Shown: positions 17,748 through 27,785 of the stretch, in pieces
Layout: each line of letters starts with the position of its first letter
How positions within the stretch are numbered: position 1 is the stretch's first letter
Assembly (NCBI RefSeq): GCF_019598945.1
Contig: NZ_CP080598.1
Span: forward strand, 4,464,001-4,528,000
From: Sphaerospermopsis torques-reginae ITEP-024
GTDB taxonomy: Bacteria; Cyanobacteriota; Cyanobacteriia; Cyanobacteriales; Nostocaceae
Direction: 5' to 3'
DNA length: 64,000 nucleotides
Made by a program: the position numbers and the translations under genes
The notes under the pieces: model-generated
Told to the model about the DNA's origin: nothing
Seen by the model: only the letters and a program-made list of their open reading frames with translations
The model's database searches: none

Positions 17748-17834
17748 ATTTTAGATTTTAGATTTTAGATTTTAGATTTTAGATTTTAGATTGGAGTCAA
17801 CAAAATCCAAAATCCAAAATCCAAAATCCAAAAT
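17748..17834. repeat. Paired heptamer arrays, inverted (TTTTAGA)n / (TCCAAAA)n
   Basis: Six TTTTAGA units followed after ~20 bp by five CCAAAAT units of near-complementary sequence; they can form a long hairpin just downstream of sppA. Confidence 0.8.
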
Positions 17835-17908
17835 TGAATCACCAATCACTAAATATAGTGTAAAGTAGTGGGAAGTTTACCTCACTCCTCTACTTCACAC
17901 ATCCATCT

Positions 17909-18148
17909 ATGGATAGAAAAACGAAACGCCTGTTACTGCTTGTTGTTTCCTGTAGTTTATCTGGTGTTATTTTAGGCGGAACTGCTAGTTGGGCAGAAAG
18001 TAAAATGTGTCTAGGTGCTGATACAATTACCAGTGAATGTGTTACCCAAAACCCAGTAGAAAAAACAATTCAAGGTATGAGTACGGGATTATTAGCTGGT
18101 GCGGGTGCTGCTTTTGGTGCAGCTTGGAATTTACGTCATCAAGACTAA
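17909..18148 (+). CDS. Small conserved-looking membrane protein, unknown function
   Basis: A protein of 79 residues. It has an N-terminal hydrophobic segment after basic residues (KRLLLLVVSCSLSGVILGG), two cysteines in MCLGADTITSECV, and a second Gly/Ala-rich hydrophobic segment (GLLAGAGAAFGAAWNL). The layout suggests a membrane protein with a short cysteine-containing loop outside the membrane that could form a disulfide. I do not recognise the family. It stands alone after sppA. Confidence 0.6.
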   Translation: MDRKTKRLLLLVVSCSLSGVILGGTASWAESKMCLGADTITSECVTQNPVEKTIQGMSTGLLAGAGAAFGAAWNLRHQD

Positions 18149-18239
18149 AACAGTGACTAGGGACTGGTGACTGGTGACTGGTGACTGGGTTATTAATTTC
18201 CCCCTGCTCCCTGCTCCCCTGCCTCCTGCCTGTCACCTG

Positions 18240-18986
18240 TCAAAACCGATAATTGCGATCGCCTATCCACATACTCGTAGGTACAGCATTACCTTGAGGA
18301 TCTACTTTTACCCTGACAACTATTGGAGTTCTAGGTCTATCTTGGTTTTGTTGCACCTGCGAGAGATCATCATTAATTTGTTGTCTTTGTTCTTCGGAAA
18401 CAAAATAATTTTCCAACCGGTAGTTAATCAACCCATCTTGATAATTACCCTTTAAAGCTACTTGGTTATTAGGCAAGTACATGGGTAGATTACTACTCAC
18501 ACGCACTGGTTTCCATGCTGCGGGAACATTACGATTAAAATCACGATTAAAATCACGATTAAAACCACGGTTAAAAGATTGTTGTTCTTGCAAAATCAAA
18601 TACAATGTACTTCCTTGATTTATTCTGCCATTTCTCAGAGAATTTTCTCTTACCCAATCTCTCCAACCCGGTAATCTTCGCAAATTTTCAGTCCGGGAGA
18701 TATTATAATCAAAGGACAAAGCAGAACCCTGTAGAACATTATTAGAATATGCAGGTAAAGTTTGTAAAATCACACTTTTACCTGTCATTTCTGTATACAT
18801 TGCTTGGGTGGGAACTGCTAAAATTAACCCTACTTGCAGCATTAAAGGTGCTACTAATCGCCAAATTGGTAACGGTTGATTGGCTTTTTGTTCAGTAGCA
18901 ATTAAGTAATCACGAAAAGTTAATTTTTCAGAAAACTCCTTTTCTGGAGTTAGAGTTTTATTTTGTTCTGGTGAATTGTTTGTCAT
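18240..18986 (-). CDS. GDYXXLXY-type membrane-anchored protein
   Basis: A protein of 248 residues. One hydrophobic segment near the N-terminus (LVAPLMLQVGLILAVPTQAMY) is followed by LQTLPAYSNNVLQGSALSFD, YNIS, which resembles the GDYXXLXY signature in degenerate form. A low-complexity stretch RGFNRDFNRDFNRNV sits mid-protein; at the DNA level it is an imperfect 12-bp tandem repeat. It is encoded downstream of the DUF2157 protein (same strand, about 395 bp of repeats between), the usual partner of this family. Function unknown. Confidence 0.65.
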   Translation of the reverse strand: MTNNSPEQNKTLTPEKEFSEKLTFRDYLIATEQKANQPLPIWRLVAPLMLQVGLILAVPTQAMYTEMTGKSVILQTLPAYSNNVLQGSALSFDYNISRTENLRRLPGWRDWVRENSLRNGRINQGSTLYLILQEQQSFNRGFNRDFNRDFNRNVPAAWKPVRVSSNLPMYLPNNQVALKGNYQDGLINYRLENYFVSEEQRQQINDDLSQVQQNQDRPRTPIVVRVKVDPQGNAVPTSMWIGDRNYRF

Positions 18987-19087
18987 AATTGGTAATTGGT
19001 GATTGGTGATTGGTGATTGGTAATTGGTGATTGGTGATTGGTGATTGGTGATTGGTGATTGGTGATTGGTAATTGGTGATTGGTAAG
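18987..19087. repeat. Heptamer array (GGTGATT/GGTAATT)n
   Basis: About fourteen tandem 7-mers, mostly TTGGTGA with some TTGGTAA, immediately upstream of the gene at 18240-18986, in the DUF2157/GDYXXLXY interval. Confidence 0.9.
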
Positions 19088-19380
19088 TTACAGCAGTTTC
19101 CGTTATTATGAGGTACAGATATTAATGATAAAACTCTTGTGGTGCGGGCATCTTGCCCGCGAAATGTGTACCTCATATCTTCGGAAACTGCTGTATATTC
19201 CTATTCCCTATTCCCTATTCCCTGTTGCCAATGACTAATAGGATTTATAACGCAGAGATTTAATATATTTGTTAATTCTAATTTTAGCAAATATAGCCGT
19301 AGACAAGGGTGTTAGGACATTAACCAAAACTAAAACCTTGACACTCAAAGGCGTTTAGCACTGTCACCTGTCACCTGCTA

Positions 19381-20808
19381 TTATTTCTTAACAGTAGCAC
19401 GTTCCTGTAAACGACGTTCAAACCAAAGACCGGCAGAAATCAAACCAGAACCGCACAATACAAACACCAATGATCTAAATAATAAATCAGTGTCGTACTC
19501 TAGCACCCGGCTGATAATTTGCAGGATAAATAATAGCATACCACACCAAAAAGAAGTTCTGTTACTCAACTTTAAACCTTGTTGCATCAGTCCCCAAGCT
19601 AAAGTAATTAACAAAACATTGAAGACAAAAATGCCTAGTTCAGTAATCCGACTTATAGCTTGATGCCAAAAGGGTACAATGACAATAAAACCCAGAAAAA
19701 TGCTAATGACAGTGATAGTAAAAAATACTTCTTTGCGAGTTGGGTTATGGCGATGACGAAATAGAAATAACCATTGCAACACTGCTAAACCGCTGAGTAT
19801 TCCTAAATCAATGATAGGCAAAGATTGAAAAACATTAGAGAAATTAGTTGGTGAATTACCAAAACTGAAAGATTGCCATTGCCAACGGAAAGACAATAAA
19901 TAAAACACCACAGCAAAACATCCCAAAGCTAAATTACGGGCTATATTTTGAAATAACCGATAATTAACAGTTGGGAACAACAAATCATCATAACTCCAAA
20001 ATAAAGCAGGTGGTAATGCTAAAGCAAAAGAAGCAACCCAAGGAATAACATCAGAAAAAGTTAATAATGGTAAAGGATTGAGATTGTATTGTAGAGAAAG
20101 AGTAAAAGCGATCGCTGCTAAGATAAAAATCACCCGTGAACGACAAATATACGCCAAAGGTACAAACAACAACCAAGAAATTAACGGCGTATGTTGCACA
20201 GCTAAACGCGCCCAATTAAAATCACTACCAGCAGACCAAAATTCTCTCAGTCCTAACCAATAACCAATTTGTAACAGGATAATAGCCAAAACACCCAAAG
20301 AATTGAGTGATAGACTATAAGCCATGACTAAAACACCAAACCCCCAAGCTAAAAATAACTGGGTAGCTGAACCGCTAATATTGAATATTTGCGCCATCAG
20401 CATTAAAGTTGCACCCAAAATTAAGGCGCTGAGAATGAGTAAAGCTTCTCCTAAAAGACGTTTATTGCGTTGTGGTTTTTTACCTTCCCCCTTAGCAAGA
20501 GTTGGTTCTCTCCAAGTCAAAAAACCCGTGATAGCAGTAGACAAAAACAAACTCATCAACAAAATAAATTTAACTTCTCTTGACCATGTTTGCCAATTTG
20601 CTGCTACAAAGATAATGACACCTAAAATTAAAAGTAAACCACCGACAGCAATGGCTATTAAACCAGAACTTTCTTTTGCAGCAGCTTCTATTTTATTAAA
20701 TTGATAACGGTCGGCAATTTGCTGGTATTGGGAAGAACTGATAAGTCCTTCATCTCGCCAAAGTTGTGCTTCCTGGCGCAGTTTTCGCGGAAAATTATCT
20801 AAGATCAT
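19381..20808 (-). CDS. DUF2157 multi-pass membrane protein
   Basis: A protein of 475 residues. The N-terminal soluble part (LRQEAQLWRDEGLISSSQYQQIADRY) is the characteristic start of DUF2157 proteins. About ten to twelve transmembrane helices follow, beginning IAIAVGGLLLILGVIIFVAA and NWQTWSREVKFILL. It is probably a cytoplasmic-membrane protein of unknown activity and pairs with the GDYXXLXY-type gene downstream. Another start within the first residues is unlikely. Confidence 0.8.
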   Translation of the reverse strand: MILDNFPRKLRQEAQLWRDEGLISSSQYQQIADRYQFNKIEAAAKESSGLIAIAVGGLLLILGVIIFVAANWQTWSREVKFILLMSLFLSTAITGFLTWREPTLAKGEGKKPQRNKRLLGEALLILSALILGATLMLMAQIFNISGSATQLFLAWGFGVLVMAYSLSLNSLGVLAIILLQIGYWLGLREFWSAGSDFNWARLAVQHTPLISWLLFVPLAYICRSRVIFILAAIAFTLSLQYNLNPLPLLTFSDVIPWVASFALALPPALFWSYDDLLFPTVNYRLFQNIARNLALGCFAVVFYLLSFRWQWQSFSFGNSPTNFSNVFQSLPIIDLGILSGLAVLQWLFLFRHRHNPTRKEVFFTITVISIFLGFIVIVPFWHQAISRITELGIFVFNVLLITLAWGLMQQGLKLSNRTSFWCGMLLFILQIISRVLEYDTDLLFRSLVFVLCGSGLISAGLWFERRLQERATVKK

Positions 20809-21021
20809 GACCTCTCCGGTGCAAATGGGTTAGTTTAACAACTGTCAAAAAACGGTTAGCTTCTAGCCAAAGGCCAAAAGCAGCGCCGGACGCGCTTTAA
20901 AAACGCAATCTCAATGGTGGTCATTATCTTTTCAGTATGCAGCCAAATCCCTTAATTACATTGTTCTGATGTAACAGTTTCAATATTGTGCTAAATAGCT
21001 AAAATTACCCAATTCTTGAAT

Positions 21022-21966
21022 ATGGAAAAACCTTCAAATTTATTACTTAAAGTTGCCCGTCGTTTATTTGATGATGCAGATGAACAAGCAAAGTTTATTG
21101 CAGCTTTAGTTAATCCTAAACCTTTTTCACCTTGTATTCTTTGGTGTCAAGATAAGCCTGAGATTTCACATTTTGTAGTAGAAACACCAACATCTTGGCA
21201 ACCGGAATTTGTAGATCGTTTATCTTTGGGAGAAAAACCAGGTCAACATCCTTTACATCAACAAGGATATTTTTATTGTTTAGATTTTTCTTCTGTATTT
21301 GCGGCTTCTGTGTTGTTAACAATTAATCAACCAGTGCCTTTAGTATTTGATATGTGCGCTGCACCAGGGGGTAAAAGTGTCTTTGCTTGGAAAGCATTAC
21401 AACCTGATTTACTAATTAGTAATGAAGTCATTGGTAAACGGTTAGGTATGTTAATTTCTAACTTGAAACGTTGCCAAATTCAACAGAGTTGTGTGGTAAA
21501 TCGAGATTCTAGTATTTTTGCAGAAATGTTTGCAGAATCTAGTAATTTAGTCTTAGTTGATGCACCTTGTACGGGGCAATCTTTACTAGTGAAAGGTGAA
21601 AAAGCACCGGGATGTTTTCATCATACCGCAATTAATAAAAGTGCTAATCGTCAAAAAAGAATTATTGCTAATTCAGCCCAAGTTGTTGCACCTCAAGGGT
21701 ATTTAGTTTATATGACTTGTACCTATTCACCGGAAGAAAATGAGCAGGTTTGTGAATGGTTTTTAGCAAGATTTCCCCAATTTCAAGCAGTGGAAGTTAG
21801 TCATTTATCCAAATATCAATCACATTTAACCAGCATTCCTTGTTATCGGATGTTTCCGCAGGATGGTTTGGGTGCTGGCGCGTTTACGGTATTGTTTAAA
21901 AATATGAATGAAGGAGACGCTAAACAAATCAATTTAAATAATCTAGCAATCATACATCAAATGTGA
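21022..21966 (+). CDS. RsmB/NOP-family RNA m5C methyltransferase
   Basis: A protein of 314 residues from the ATG at 21022 (an in-frame TTG lies six bases upstream). The SAM-binding motif is FDMCAAPGGKSVFAWKAL. Both catalytic cysteines of RNA m5C methyltransferases are visible, in DAPCTGQSLLVKG (motif IV) and MTCTYSPEENEQVCEWF (motif VI). It lacks the N-terminal NusB-like domain of RsmB, so it probably modifies rRNA or tRNA in the manner of short NOL1/NOP2/Sun proteins. The exact target base is not evident. It stands alone. Confidence 0.88.
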   Translation: MEKPSNLLLKVARRLFDDADEQAKFIAALVNPKPFSPCILWCQDKPEISHFVVETPTSWQPEFVDRLSLGEKPGQHPLHQQGYFYCLDFSSVFAASVLLTINQPVPLVFDMCAAPGGKSVFAWKALQPDLLISNEVIGKRLGMLISNLKRCQIQQSCVVNRDSSIFAEMFAESSNLVLVDAPCTGQSLLVKGEKAPGCFHHTAINKSANRQKRIIANSAQVVAPQGYLVYMTCTYSPEENEQVCEWFLARFPQFQAVEVSHLSKYQSHLTSIPCYRMFPQDGLGAGAFTVLFKNMNEGDAKQINLNNLAIIHQM

Positions 21967-22076
21967 ATAATCAAAATAATTCTCGTTCCCATACTCTGTA
22001 TTATCAATTTATAATTGATAAGTGATAATTGTTTCATTAATTGTCAATTGTCAATTGTTCATTGTCAATTGTTGAA

Positions 22077-22264
22077 AGCATTCCCAGTCAGAGAATGGGA
22101 ACGAGAATCTATGGAAATAATATACACCAAAGTCTTGATATGATTGAACCGCAAAGGACGCAAAGGACACAAAGGTAAGAGAGTTTCAGAGAGTTTTTTG
22201 TCTGGCTGTTTTTATTTTTTTCAAAATGGGTATGCTCTCCCAGTCAGAGACTGGGAACGAGCAG
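22077..22264. repeat. Truncated MITE flanked by 'cccagtc' hairpin repeats
   Basis: The inner and right part of the 162-bp MITE (ATTGAACCGCAAAGGACG... TTCAAAATGGGTATGCTC, 22142-22235) is present without its left end. It lies between two copies of a short palindrome, CCCAGTCAGAGAATGGG (22082-22098) and CCCAGTCAGAGACTGGG (22240-22256), each followed by AACGAG. Confidence 0.6.
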
Positions 22265-22286
22265 TAATTGATTTTTGATTGGTTGT

Positions 22287-23126
22287 TTATGTTAATGTTT
22301 CAGTCACTTTTTGTACTTCCTCAATTGATAATGCTAAAGCTTGGGAAATTTGTTCAACTGTTAAACCCATTTGCAATAATTTGGGTATAGCTTCTTTTCT
22401 CGCTTGTTCTGCTTGTTCTGCCCGTTGACGTTCATTTTCAGCTTGTTCTTGTGCTATATTTGCACGTTGACGTTCAGCTTCTTCTGGTAACAGAACTAAG
22501 TTTCCTTGTTGATCATAAAATCTTAACCAAGTGGCGGTTTCTCTTGTTAGTGTTCCTTGCCAATTTCCTAACCAAAATCCTAATGTTTCACACCATAAAC
22601 AGCCTTTTTCATTAGCTGTTAAAGGTTGATAAATAAAATGATTATCTAAATGCCAACCTTTTAATGAGTTAGGATCAAAAGGATCATAAACAAAATAATC
22701 TCTAGTTCTAAAGATGTTTTGATAAAGTTCTTTTTTGAGAACCAAATCTACATTCTTAGTTGAAGGAGACATTAATTCAATAATTACATCTGGGTAGCGT
22801 CCTTGTTCTTCCCAAACTACCCAACCTTGACGGGTTTCTTTATTGGGGACATTCAAAACAACAAAAAAATCTGGACCACGAAAATCTTTATTTCGCAGTT
22901 GTTCACTACTGTAGTATATAAACATATTCCCGCCAACAAAATAATCTTGACGGTCTGACCATGCTTGTTGTAAAGAATAAATTAAAACATTCATGGCGAT
23001 GCGGTGGCGGTTACTTTCCAAGGGAACTCCATCATCAAATATTAAATCGGTTGGTGGTAGGGGGGGTTCGTAGTCTGGGATAACCTCAACTGGTGGAGTC
23101 TGATTTTCTGTAATATTCGTTAACAT
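22287..23126 (-). CDS. Uma2-family (DUF820) putative endonuclease
   Basis: A protein of 279 residues. Residues ~25-190 form the restriction-endonuclease-like Uma2/DUF820 domain: FDDGVPLESNRHRIAMNVLI, FRGPDFFVVLNVPNKETRQG, YPDVIIELMSPST, then FVYDPF. The tail is a Gln/Glu/Arg/Ala-rich coiled coil (QAENERQRAEQAEQAR) ending in a small HTH-like motif, LLQMGLTVEQISQALALSIE, commonly seen at the end of these proteins. Such genes are multicopy in cyanobacteria, often linked to transposition or defence, but the activity is not established. The truncated gene at 5075 is a relative. Confidence 0.82.
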   Translation of the reverse strand: MLTNITENQTPPVEVIPDYEPPLPPTDLIFDDGVPLESNRHRIAMNVLIYSLQQAWSDRQDYFVGGNMFIYYSSEQLRNKDFRGPDFFVVLNVPNKETRQGWVVWEEQGRYPDVIIELMSPSTKNVDLVLKKELYQNIFRTRDYFVYDPFDPNSLKGWHLDNHFIYQPLTANEKGCLWCETLGFWLGNWQGTLTRETATWLRFYDQQGNLVLLPEEAERQRANIAQEQAENERQRAEQAEQARKEAIPKLLQMGLTVEQISQALALSIEEVQKVTETLT

Positions 23127-23284
23127 GACATCACCTGAGACTATTGAGATATTTATCTATGATCTTAGCTGTCAATTGGTAAGTATTTAGCCGTCAGCTA
23201 TCAGTTCGGTTAAGGATTTTTGTAGGTTGGGTTTACCGTGTGGAAACCCAACAAACCCTTGTAAATGTTGATGATTTTTCCACT

Positions 23285-24817
23285 ATGTCACAAGTAATTA
23301 TTGCCTCTGGTTCTCAAATATCTGCGGATGCTGGTGCTGCTGTTGCTAACCAAGGAGGTAATGCGGTTGATGCGGCGATCGCTGCTACTGTTGTTTCTAT
23401 GTGTACTGATTTGGGGGTGATGGCTGCTGGTGGTAGTGGTTTTATCACTATCTGGCCAGCAAATGCCGATCCTATGGTGATTGATGGTTATGCAGAGATG
23501 CCAGGACGAGGTTTGGAAAATGAGCGTTTTGGCCAGGGTATTCGGGAAGTTTTCTTTGATTATGGTGGTGAACTCAGTACGGTGCTTGGTTATGGTACTA
23601 TTGCCACTCCGGGAATGTTTGCGGCTTTGGGCAAGGCTTGGGAAGAGTACGGAAATATACCTTGGGCTGATGTGGTAGCACCTACACAAAATTGGGCGCA
23701 ACAAGGTTTTCCTCTTTCTGGGGGTGCGGCGGAATATTTACTTCACACCCATGCGGCTATTTTTGGTTGGCATCCTGACAGCTATAAGACGCTACATCAT
23801 GAGGATGGTACTCCCCTACAAGCAGGGGAAATTGTTCATGTTCCTGGACTAGCTGAAAGCCTGAAATTGATTGCTGATGAGGGGGTACAGGCGTTTTATA
23901 CTGGGGAGTTAGGGAGGCGTATTGTTGAGGAAATTCAGGAAAATCAAGGTTTGTTAACGGCTGCGGATCTGGCTGCTTATGAGGCGGTAGAGCGATCGCC
24001 TATTTGCATTAATTTTGATAACTGGCAAATTGCAACTAACCCTCCTCCCGCTGTGGGTGGTGCTTGTTTGGCGGCGATGTTGTTACTTTTAGATGATAGT
24101 TCTGTGCAAGGATGGAATTTAGCCACAGTTAAACAAATGGTAGAGGTGCAAAACGCAGTTTTAAACTACCGCAACCATCATCTTGATTTTAGCAGCGATC
24201 GCATTGCGGAAACCTCAAAACTTTTAGAATTAGCCCGTGTGGGAAAACCGCAAACTCTGTTATCTTCACCTTCAACTATTCACATTTCCGCTGTTGATAG
24301 TAACGGTTTAGCTTGTTCTATAACCGCTTCCGCTGGTTATGGTTCGGGAGTGATGGTTGGTGGTACTGGGTTTTGGTTGAATAATTCTTTGGGAGAAATA
24401 GAACTGCATCCCCAAGGATGTCACCATTTAACCCCAGGAGTGCGTTTAACTTCTAATATGTCTCCAACTATTGCCAGATGTGCTGATGGCAGGGTTTTAG
24501 CTATTGGTTCTCCTGGTGCTTCCCGTATTACCACAGCCATAGCTCAAGTATTGCTGAATTTTGTCCATTTGGGAATGTCTTTAGAAGAGGCGATCGCCTA
24601 TCCTCGTCTGCACGTCGAAACCAGGGATGGTAAACCTACCATAGTCATGGAAGCAGGTATTCCCACGGAAGAAATAGCAGGTTTTATTACTCATCATTTC
24701 CCTAAACGCTCTATGTATTTTGGGGGAGTGCAGGCCACTTTATGGCATCCGCAACATGGTTTATCTGCTGCGGCTGATCCCCGTCGTACTGGTGGGGTTG
24801 CTAGGGGTGGTAATTGA
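23285..24817 (+). CDS. Gamma-glutamyltransferase family protein
   Basis: A protein of 510 residues from the ATG at 23285. A GTG in frame at 23240 lies inside a dispersed palindromic repeat, so I reject it. Family marks: AVANQGGNAVDAAIAATVVS, GGSGFITIW, and PSTIHISAVDSNGLACSITA, where the Thr before IHIS aligns with the autoprocessing nucleophile that starts the small subunit; GSPGASRITTAIAQVLLNF follows. It should hydrolyse or transfer gamma-glutamyl groups, for example from glutathione, or act as a related acylase. No signal peptide is seen, unlike periplasmic GGTs. The family is certain, the substrate is not. Confidence 0.88.
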   Translation: MSQVIIASGSQISADAGAAVANQGGNAVDAAIAATVVSMCTDLGVMAAGGSGFITIWPANADPMVIDGYAEMPGRGLENERFGQGIREVFFDYGGELSTVLGYGTIATPGMFAALGKAWEEYGNIPWADVVAPTQNWAQQGFPLSGGAAEYLLHTHAAIFGWHPDSYKTLHHEDGTPLQAGEIVHVPGLAESLKLIADEGVQAFYTGELGRRIVEEIQENQGLLTAADLAAYEAVERSPICINFDNWQIATNPPPAVGGACLAAMLLLLDDSSVQGWNLATVKQMVEVQNAVLNYRNHHLDFSSDRIAETSKLLELARVGKPQTLLSSPSTIHISAVDSNGLACSITASAGYGSGVMVGGTGFWLNNSLGEIELHPQGCHHLTPGVRLTSNMSPTIARCADGRVLAIGSPGASRITTAIAQVLLNFVHLGMSLEEAIAYPRLHVETRDGKPTIVMEAGIPTEEIAGFITHHFPKRSMYFGGVQATLWHPQHGLSAAADPRRTGGVARGGN

Positions 24818-24958
24818 CAATTGACAATTGACAATTGACAATTGTTTCATTAAAGATTTAAAACCTACCCTTGAAAGGGGAAAAAAGCCAAAAATTCTGC
24901 TTTTGAAATCCTCTGAATTTCCGGGAGAGGTAATTGTCAATTTTTAATTGTCAATTAT

Positions 24959-25120
24959 GGGAGCATCCCAAATGTGTAAGTTTATTTTTATCTAACAACA
25001 GCAAATTATCCCAGGCTTTATTTGATTGAACCGCAAAGGACGCAAAGTACACAAAGGTAAGAGAGTTGGAGAGAGTTTTTGGTGTTGCTGCATTTATTTT
25101 TTCAAAATTGGGATGCTCCC
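24959..25120 (+). mobile_element. 162-bp MITE, copy 2
   Basis: Ends GGGAGCATCCCAAATGTG and CAAAATTGGGATGCTCCC. Exactly 162 bp, like copies 1 and 3. It is flanked by TCAATTAT on both sides (24951-24958 and 25121-25128), but the right flank is itself a TCAATTA heptamer array, so the duplication is less certain here. Confidence 0.75.
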
Positions 25121-25160
25121 TCAATTATCAATTATCAATTATCAATTATCAATTATCAAT
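25121..25160. repeat. Heptamer array (TCAATTA)n
   Basis: About five tandem TCAATTA units reaching the stop codon of the acyltransferase gene. Confidence 0.85.
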
Positions 25161-26535
25161 TGATAACCAACTCTTCCAAACTCTGCTGTAAATCACTTGT
25201 TAACTCAGACACCGCTTGTCTAGCATCCACTCGACTAGCTTTATAAGTGGGATAACGTTCAGAAACAGATATCGGTTTACCTACAATAATTTCGGCTTTT
25301 TGTTTACCTAATTCTGGACGATTTAAAGGATTATTACCTTTAATTTTATTCACCATATCCCATAATAGTAAAGTCGTTTCGGCGAATCTTTCTACTGTGG
25401 GTTTTTCCCGAATATAAGTACCAGAAACTGCTACAAAACTTTCTACTAATCTCATGTGCCACATCCGAAAATAGGCTTCTTCGGCGATTCTATCCCCTAA
25501 ACTTTTCTCAATGGTTGATAATGATTTAACATCTTTAAAATCTTCTCTAAATATATAATTCCATCCTGCCTGTTCTACTCTTCTACATCTATCATTCCAA
25601 TTACCTCTAGATGGTAAGTCAAAATATTGTTCAGCAATGAATAACGCCACATTCATCACAGATTGTAACCGATAAGCTAAAGCTTTATTTCTATCGGTAA
25701 TTTCCCCATTAGTAATCTTTTCATCTGGTAAGGTTTGATGATAAAATTTGGTGTAAAAATTCTCCATTATAGATAATAAATGTTCTGCTAAAGTCAACAA
25801 TCGGATATAAAGTACCTCAAAAGAAGTGGCATTATTCGCAGGGTTGATATTTAACCCACTAGCGGTTTCTAACTCAGTTAATAAATTAGCGATCGCTCCC
25901 CAAGGTTCATCAATATAACTATATTTTAACCCAATTGGGACAATTAAAACTTCTTCATTTCTCCCTGCTTTTTGCAAATCTTCCACACACCAAAAACCCA
26001 TTTGAGAAATACCTGGTTCTAAAGGGCTAATAATTTCTGATAAACCATTAGTAGCACCTTCGGGAGCAGCGGCCATGGGAAACTTACCATTAATATATAA
26101 ATCCCGTGCAGAACGCAAACCCATCCAGTCAGCTTTCCCTCTTTGAATAGGAGTAGCAGCTAAATTTGCAGCTAACCAACCTATATGTTTACCTGCCCAT
26201 AAAGGAATACCCCGATCATAAATAAAATGGGCATGAATGGGATATTGTAAATTTATATTTTGCTGTTTTGCTACTTTGGGTAAAAGCTGAGAAAATAAGT
26301 AAGTTAAACAAAAAGGATCGTCTGTTTTTGGATGACGAAACGCCAACATAAACCGAATTTTACCAGCTTGAAATTGATGATAAAGATCGGCTAAAACTTC
26401 TACATTTTCTGCTTCAATTTGGCTAATCGGAGTTTTCCAGCTTATCCATTTGGGTAATAACAAATGTACGCATTTTAACAACAAGGGGTTAAAATTTGGG
26501 GGGATAAATTCTAGGGGTGGTTGTGCTTGATACAT
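25156..26535 (-). CDS. Glycerol-3-phosphate/lysophospholipid acyltransferase-like protein (PlsC family)
   Basis: A protein of 459 residues. The N-terminal half shows PlsC motifs: FRHPKTDDPF (motif I, HxxxxD), FIYDRGIPLWAGKHIG, and AAPEGATNGLSEIISPLEPG (motif III, PEG), then VLIVPIGLKYSY (motif IV). The C-terminal ~200 residues are helical with no motif I can name. It probably acylates a lysophospholipid or glycerol phosphate at the membrane. The last codons read into a heptamer repeat. It is preceded upstream by a 330-bp heptamer array, so its promoter must lie within or beyond that array. Confidence 0.82.
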   Translation of the reverse strand: MYQAQPPLEFIPPNFNPLLLKCVHLLLPKWISWKTPISQIEAENVEVLADLYHQFQAGKIRFMLAFRHPKTDDPFCLTYLFSQLLPKVAKQQNINLQYPIHAHFIYDRGIPLWAGKHIGWLAANLAATPIQRGKADWMGLRSARDLYINGKFPMAAAPEGATNGLSEIISPLEPGISQMGFWCVEDLQKAGRNEEVLIVPIGLKYSYIDEPWGAIANLLTELETASGLNINPANNATSFEVLYIRLLTLAEHLLSIMENFYTKFYHQTLPDEKITNGEITDRNKALAYRLQSVMNVALFIAEQYFDLPSRGNWNDRCRRVEQAGWNYIFREDFKDVKSLSTIEKSLGDRIAEEAYFRMWHMRLVESFVAVSGTYIREKPTVERFAETTLLLWDMVNKIKGNNPLNRPELGKQKAEIIVGKPISVSERYPTYKASRVDARQAVSELTSDLQQSLEELVIN

Positions 26536-26542
26536 AAAAAAT

Positions 26543-26873
<331 letters not shown>

Positions 26874-27004
26874 GAAGGTAAATATTTTTTCCTAGTCACC
26901 AGTCCCCAGTCCCCAGTCCCCAGTCACCTATGATGGCGATCGCAAATGACATAATTGAGAGAAACTAACAACAGGTATAAAAAAAGAAAAAAACGGAGAA
27001 CACA

Positions 27005-27358
27005 ATGGCCTGGACAAAAATTCTCGAAGCAAACGCCCTATCCCCTGGTGCGCGGGAAGTGGTGAAAGTAGGAAACAGAAATATTTTAGTGTTAAACCAC
27101 GAAAATCAGTATTATGCCGTGGAAAATAGCTGTCCTCACTTAAAATTGCCCATGAAATCCGGTAAAATTCAAGACGGAGCTATTGTTTGTTCTTTCCATC
27201 GTAGTGCTTTTGACCTCAATACTGGAGAAGTGAAAACTTGGTGTCCCTGGCCACCCGGAGTTGGTAAATTACTATCAATGGTATCCGCAGCCAAAACCCT
27301 ACCAGTATTTCCTCTCCGTGTGGAAGATGGCAATATTTTGATTGACGTTCCAGAATAA
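27005..27358 (+). CDS. Rieske [2Fe-2S] protein
   Basis: A protein of 117 residues. It carries the Rieske ligands CPHLKLPMKSGKI and CSFHRSAF (Cys-x-His, then Cys-x2-His). It is a small soluble Rieske ferredoxin, like the electron donors or oxygenase components of NirD/CarAc type. A C-terminal PVFPLRVEDGNILIDV closes the fold. No oxygenase partner is adjacent. There is a run of AGAAAAAAACGGAGAAC before the start (ribosome site GGAG). Confidence 0.9.
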   Translation: MAWTKILEANALSPGAREVVKVGNRNILVLNHENQYYAVENSCPHLKLPMKSGKIQDGAIVCSFHRSAFDLNTGEVKTWCPWPPGVGKLLSMVSAAKTLPVFPLRVEDGNILIDVPE

Positions 27359-27437
27359 ACTGTTCGGTAAACGTGCGAATACCTATCAATCAGCGTATTG
27401 CATAGATGATGATTGCAAAATAGGTAATGGGTAATTA

Positions 27438-27651
27438 GGACTTGCTGAATAAATGTAAAACCTAGATAAATCAAAGAGTTGAGAGTGATAAAGAGGAAAA
27501 AAAGTGCAAGAATTTTGAAGGTTAGACCTGAAAAACCGTGCATTTTGGGGCTAAGAAATCCAAAAATTTGGGGATGACAGATAGCTGAAACTGTTCCCTG
27601 TTCCCTGTTAAGAGTTCCTTGCCTCAACGGAAAGACTTTTTCAGCATCCCC
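27438..27651 (+). repeat. 214-bp MITE-like repeat, copy 2 of the 15331 family
   Basis: Ends GGACTTGCTGA and TCAGCATCCCC, with the same internal blocks as 15331-15542 (AAAAAAGTGCAAG, GTGCATTTTG, CTGAAACTGTTC). No clear flanking duplication is seen. Confidence 0.55.
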
Positions 27652-27785
27652 TAAGTAAGCAATTGTTAGTAATTGTTAGCTTTTGGCTTACTGTTAATTA
27701 ACCCTTGGTAGGGACAGTTCATGAATTGTCCCTACATCTTTTTCACCAGAGGTCTATTATGAATTAGATATCTCCGGTAATTGCC

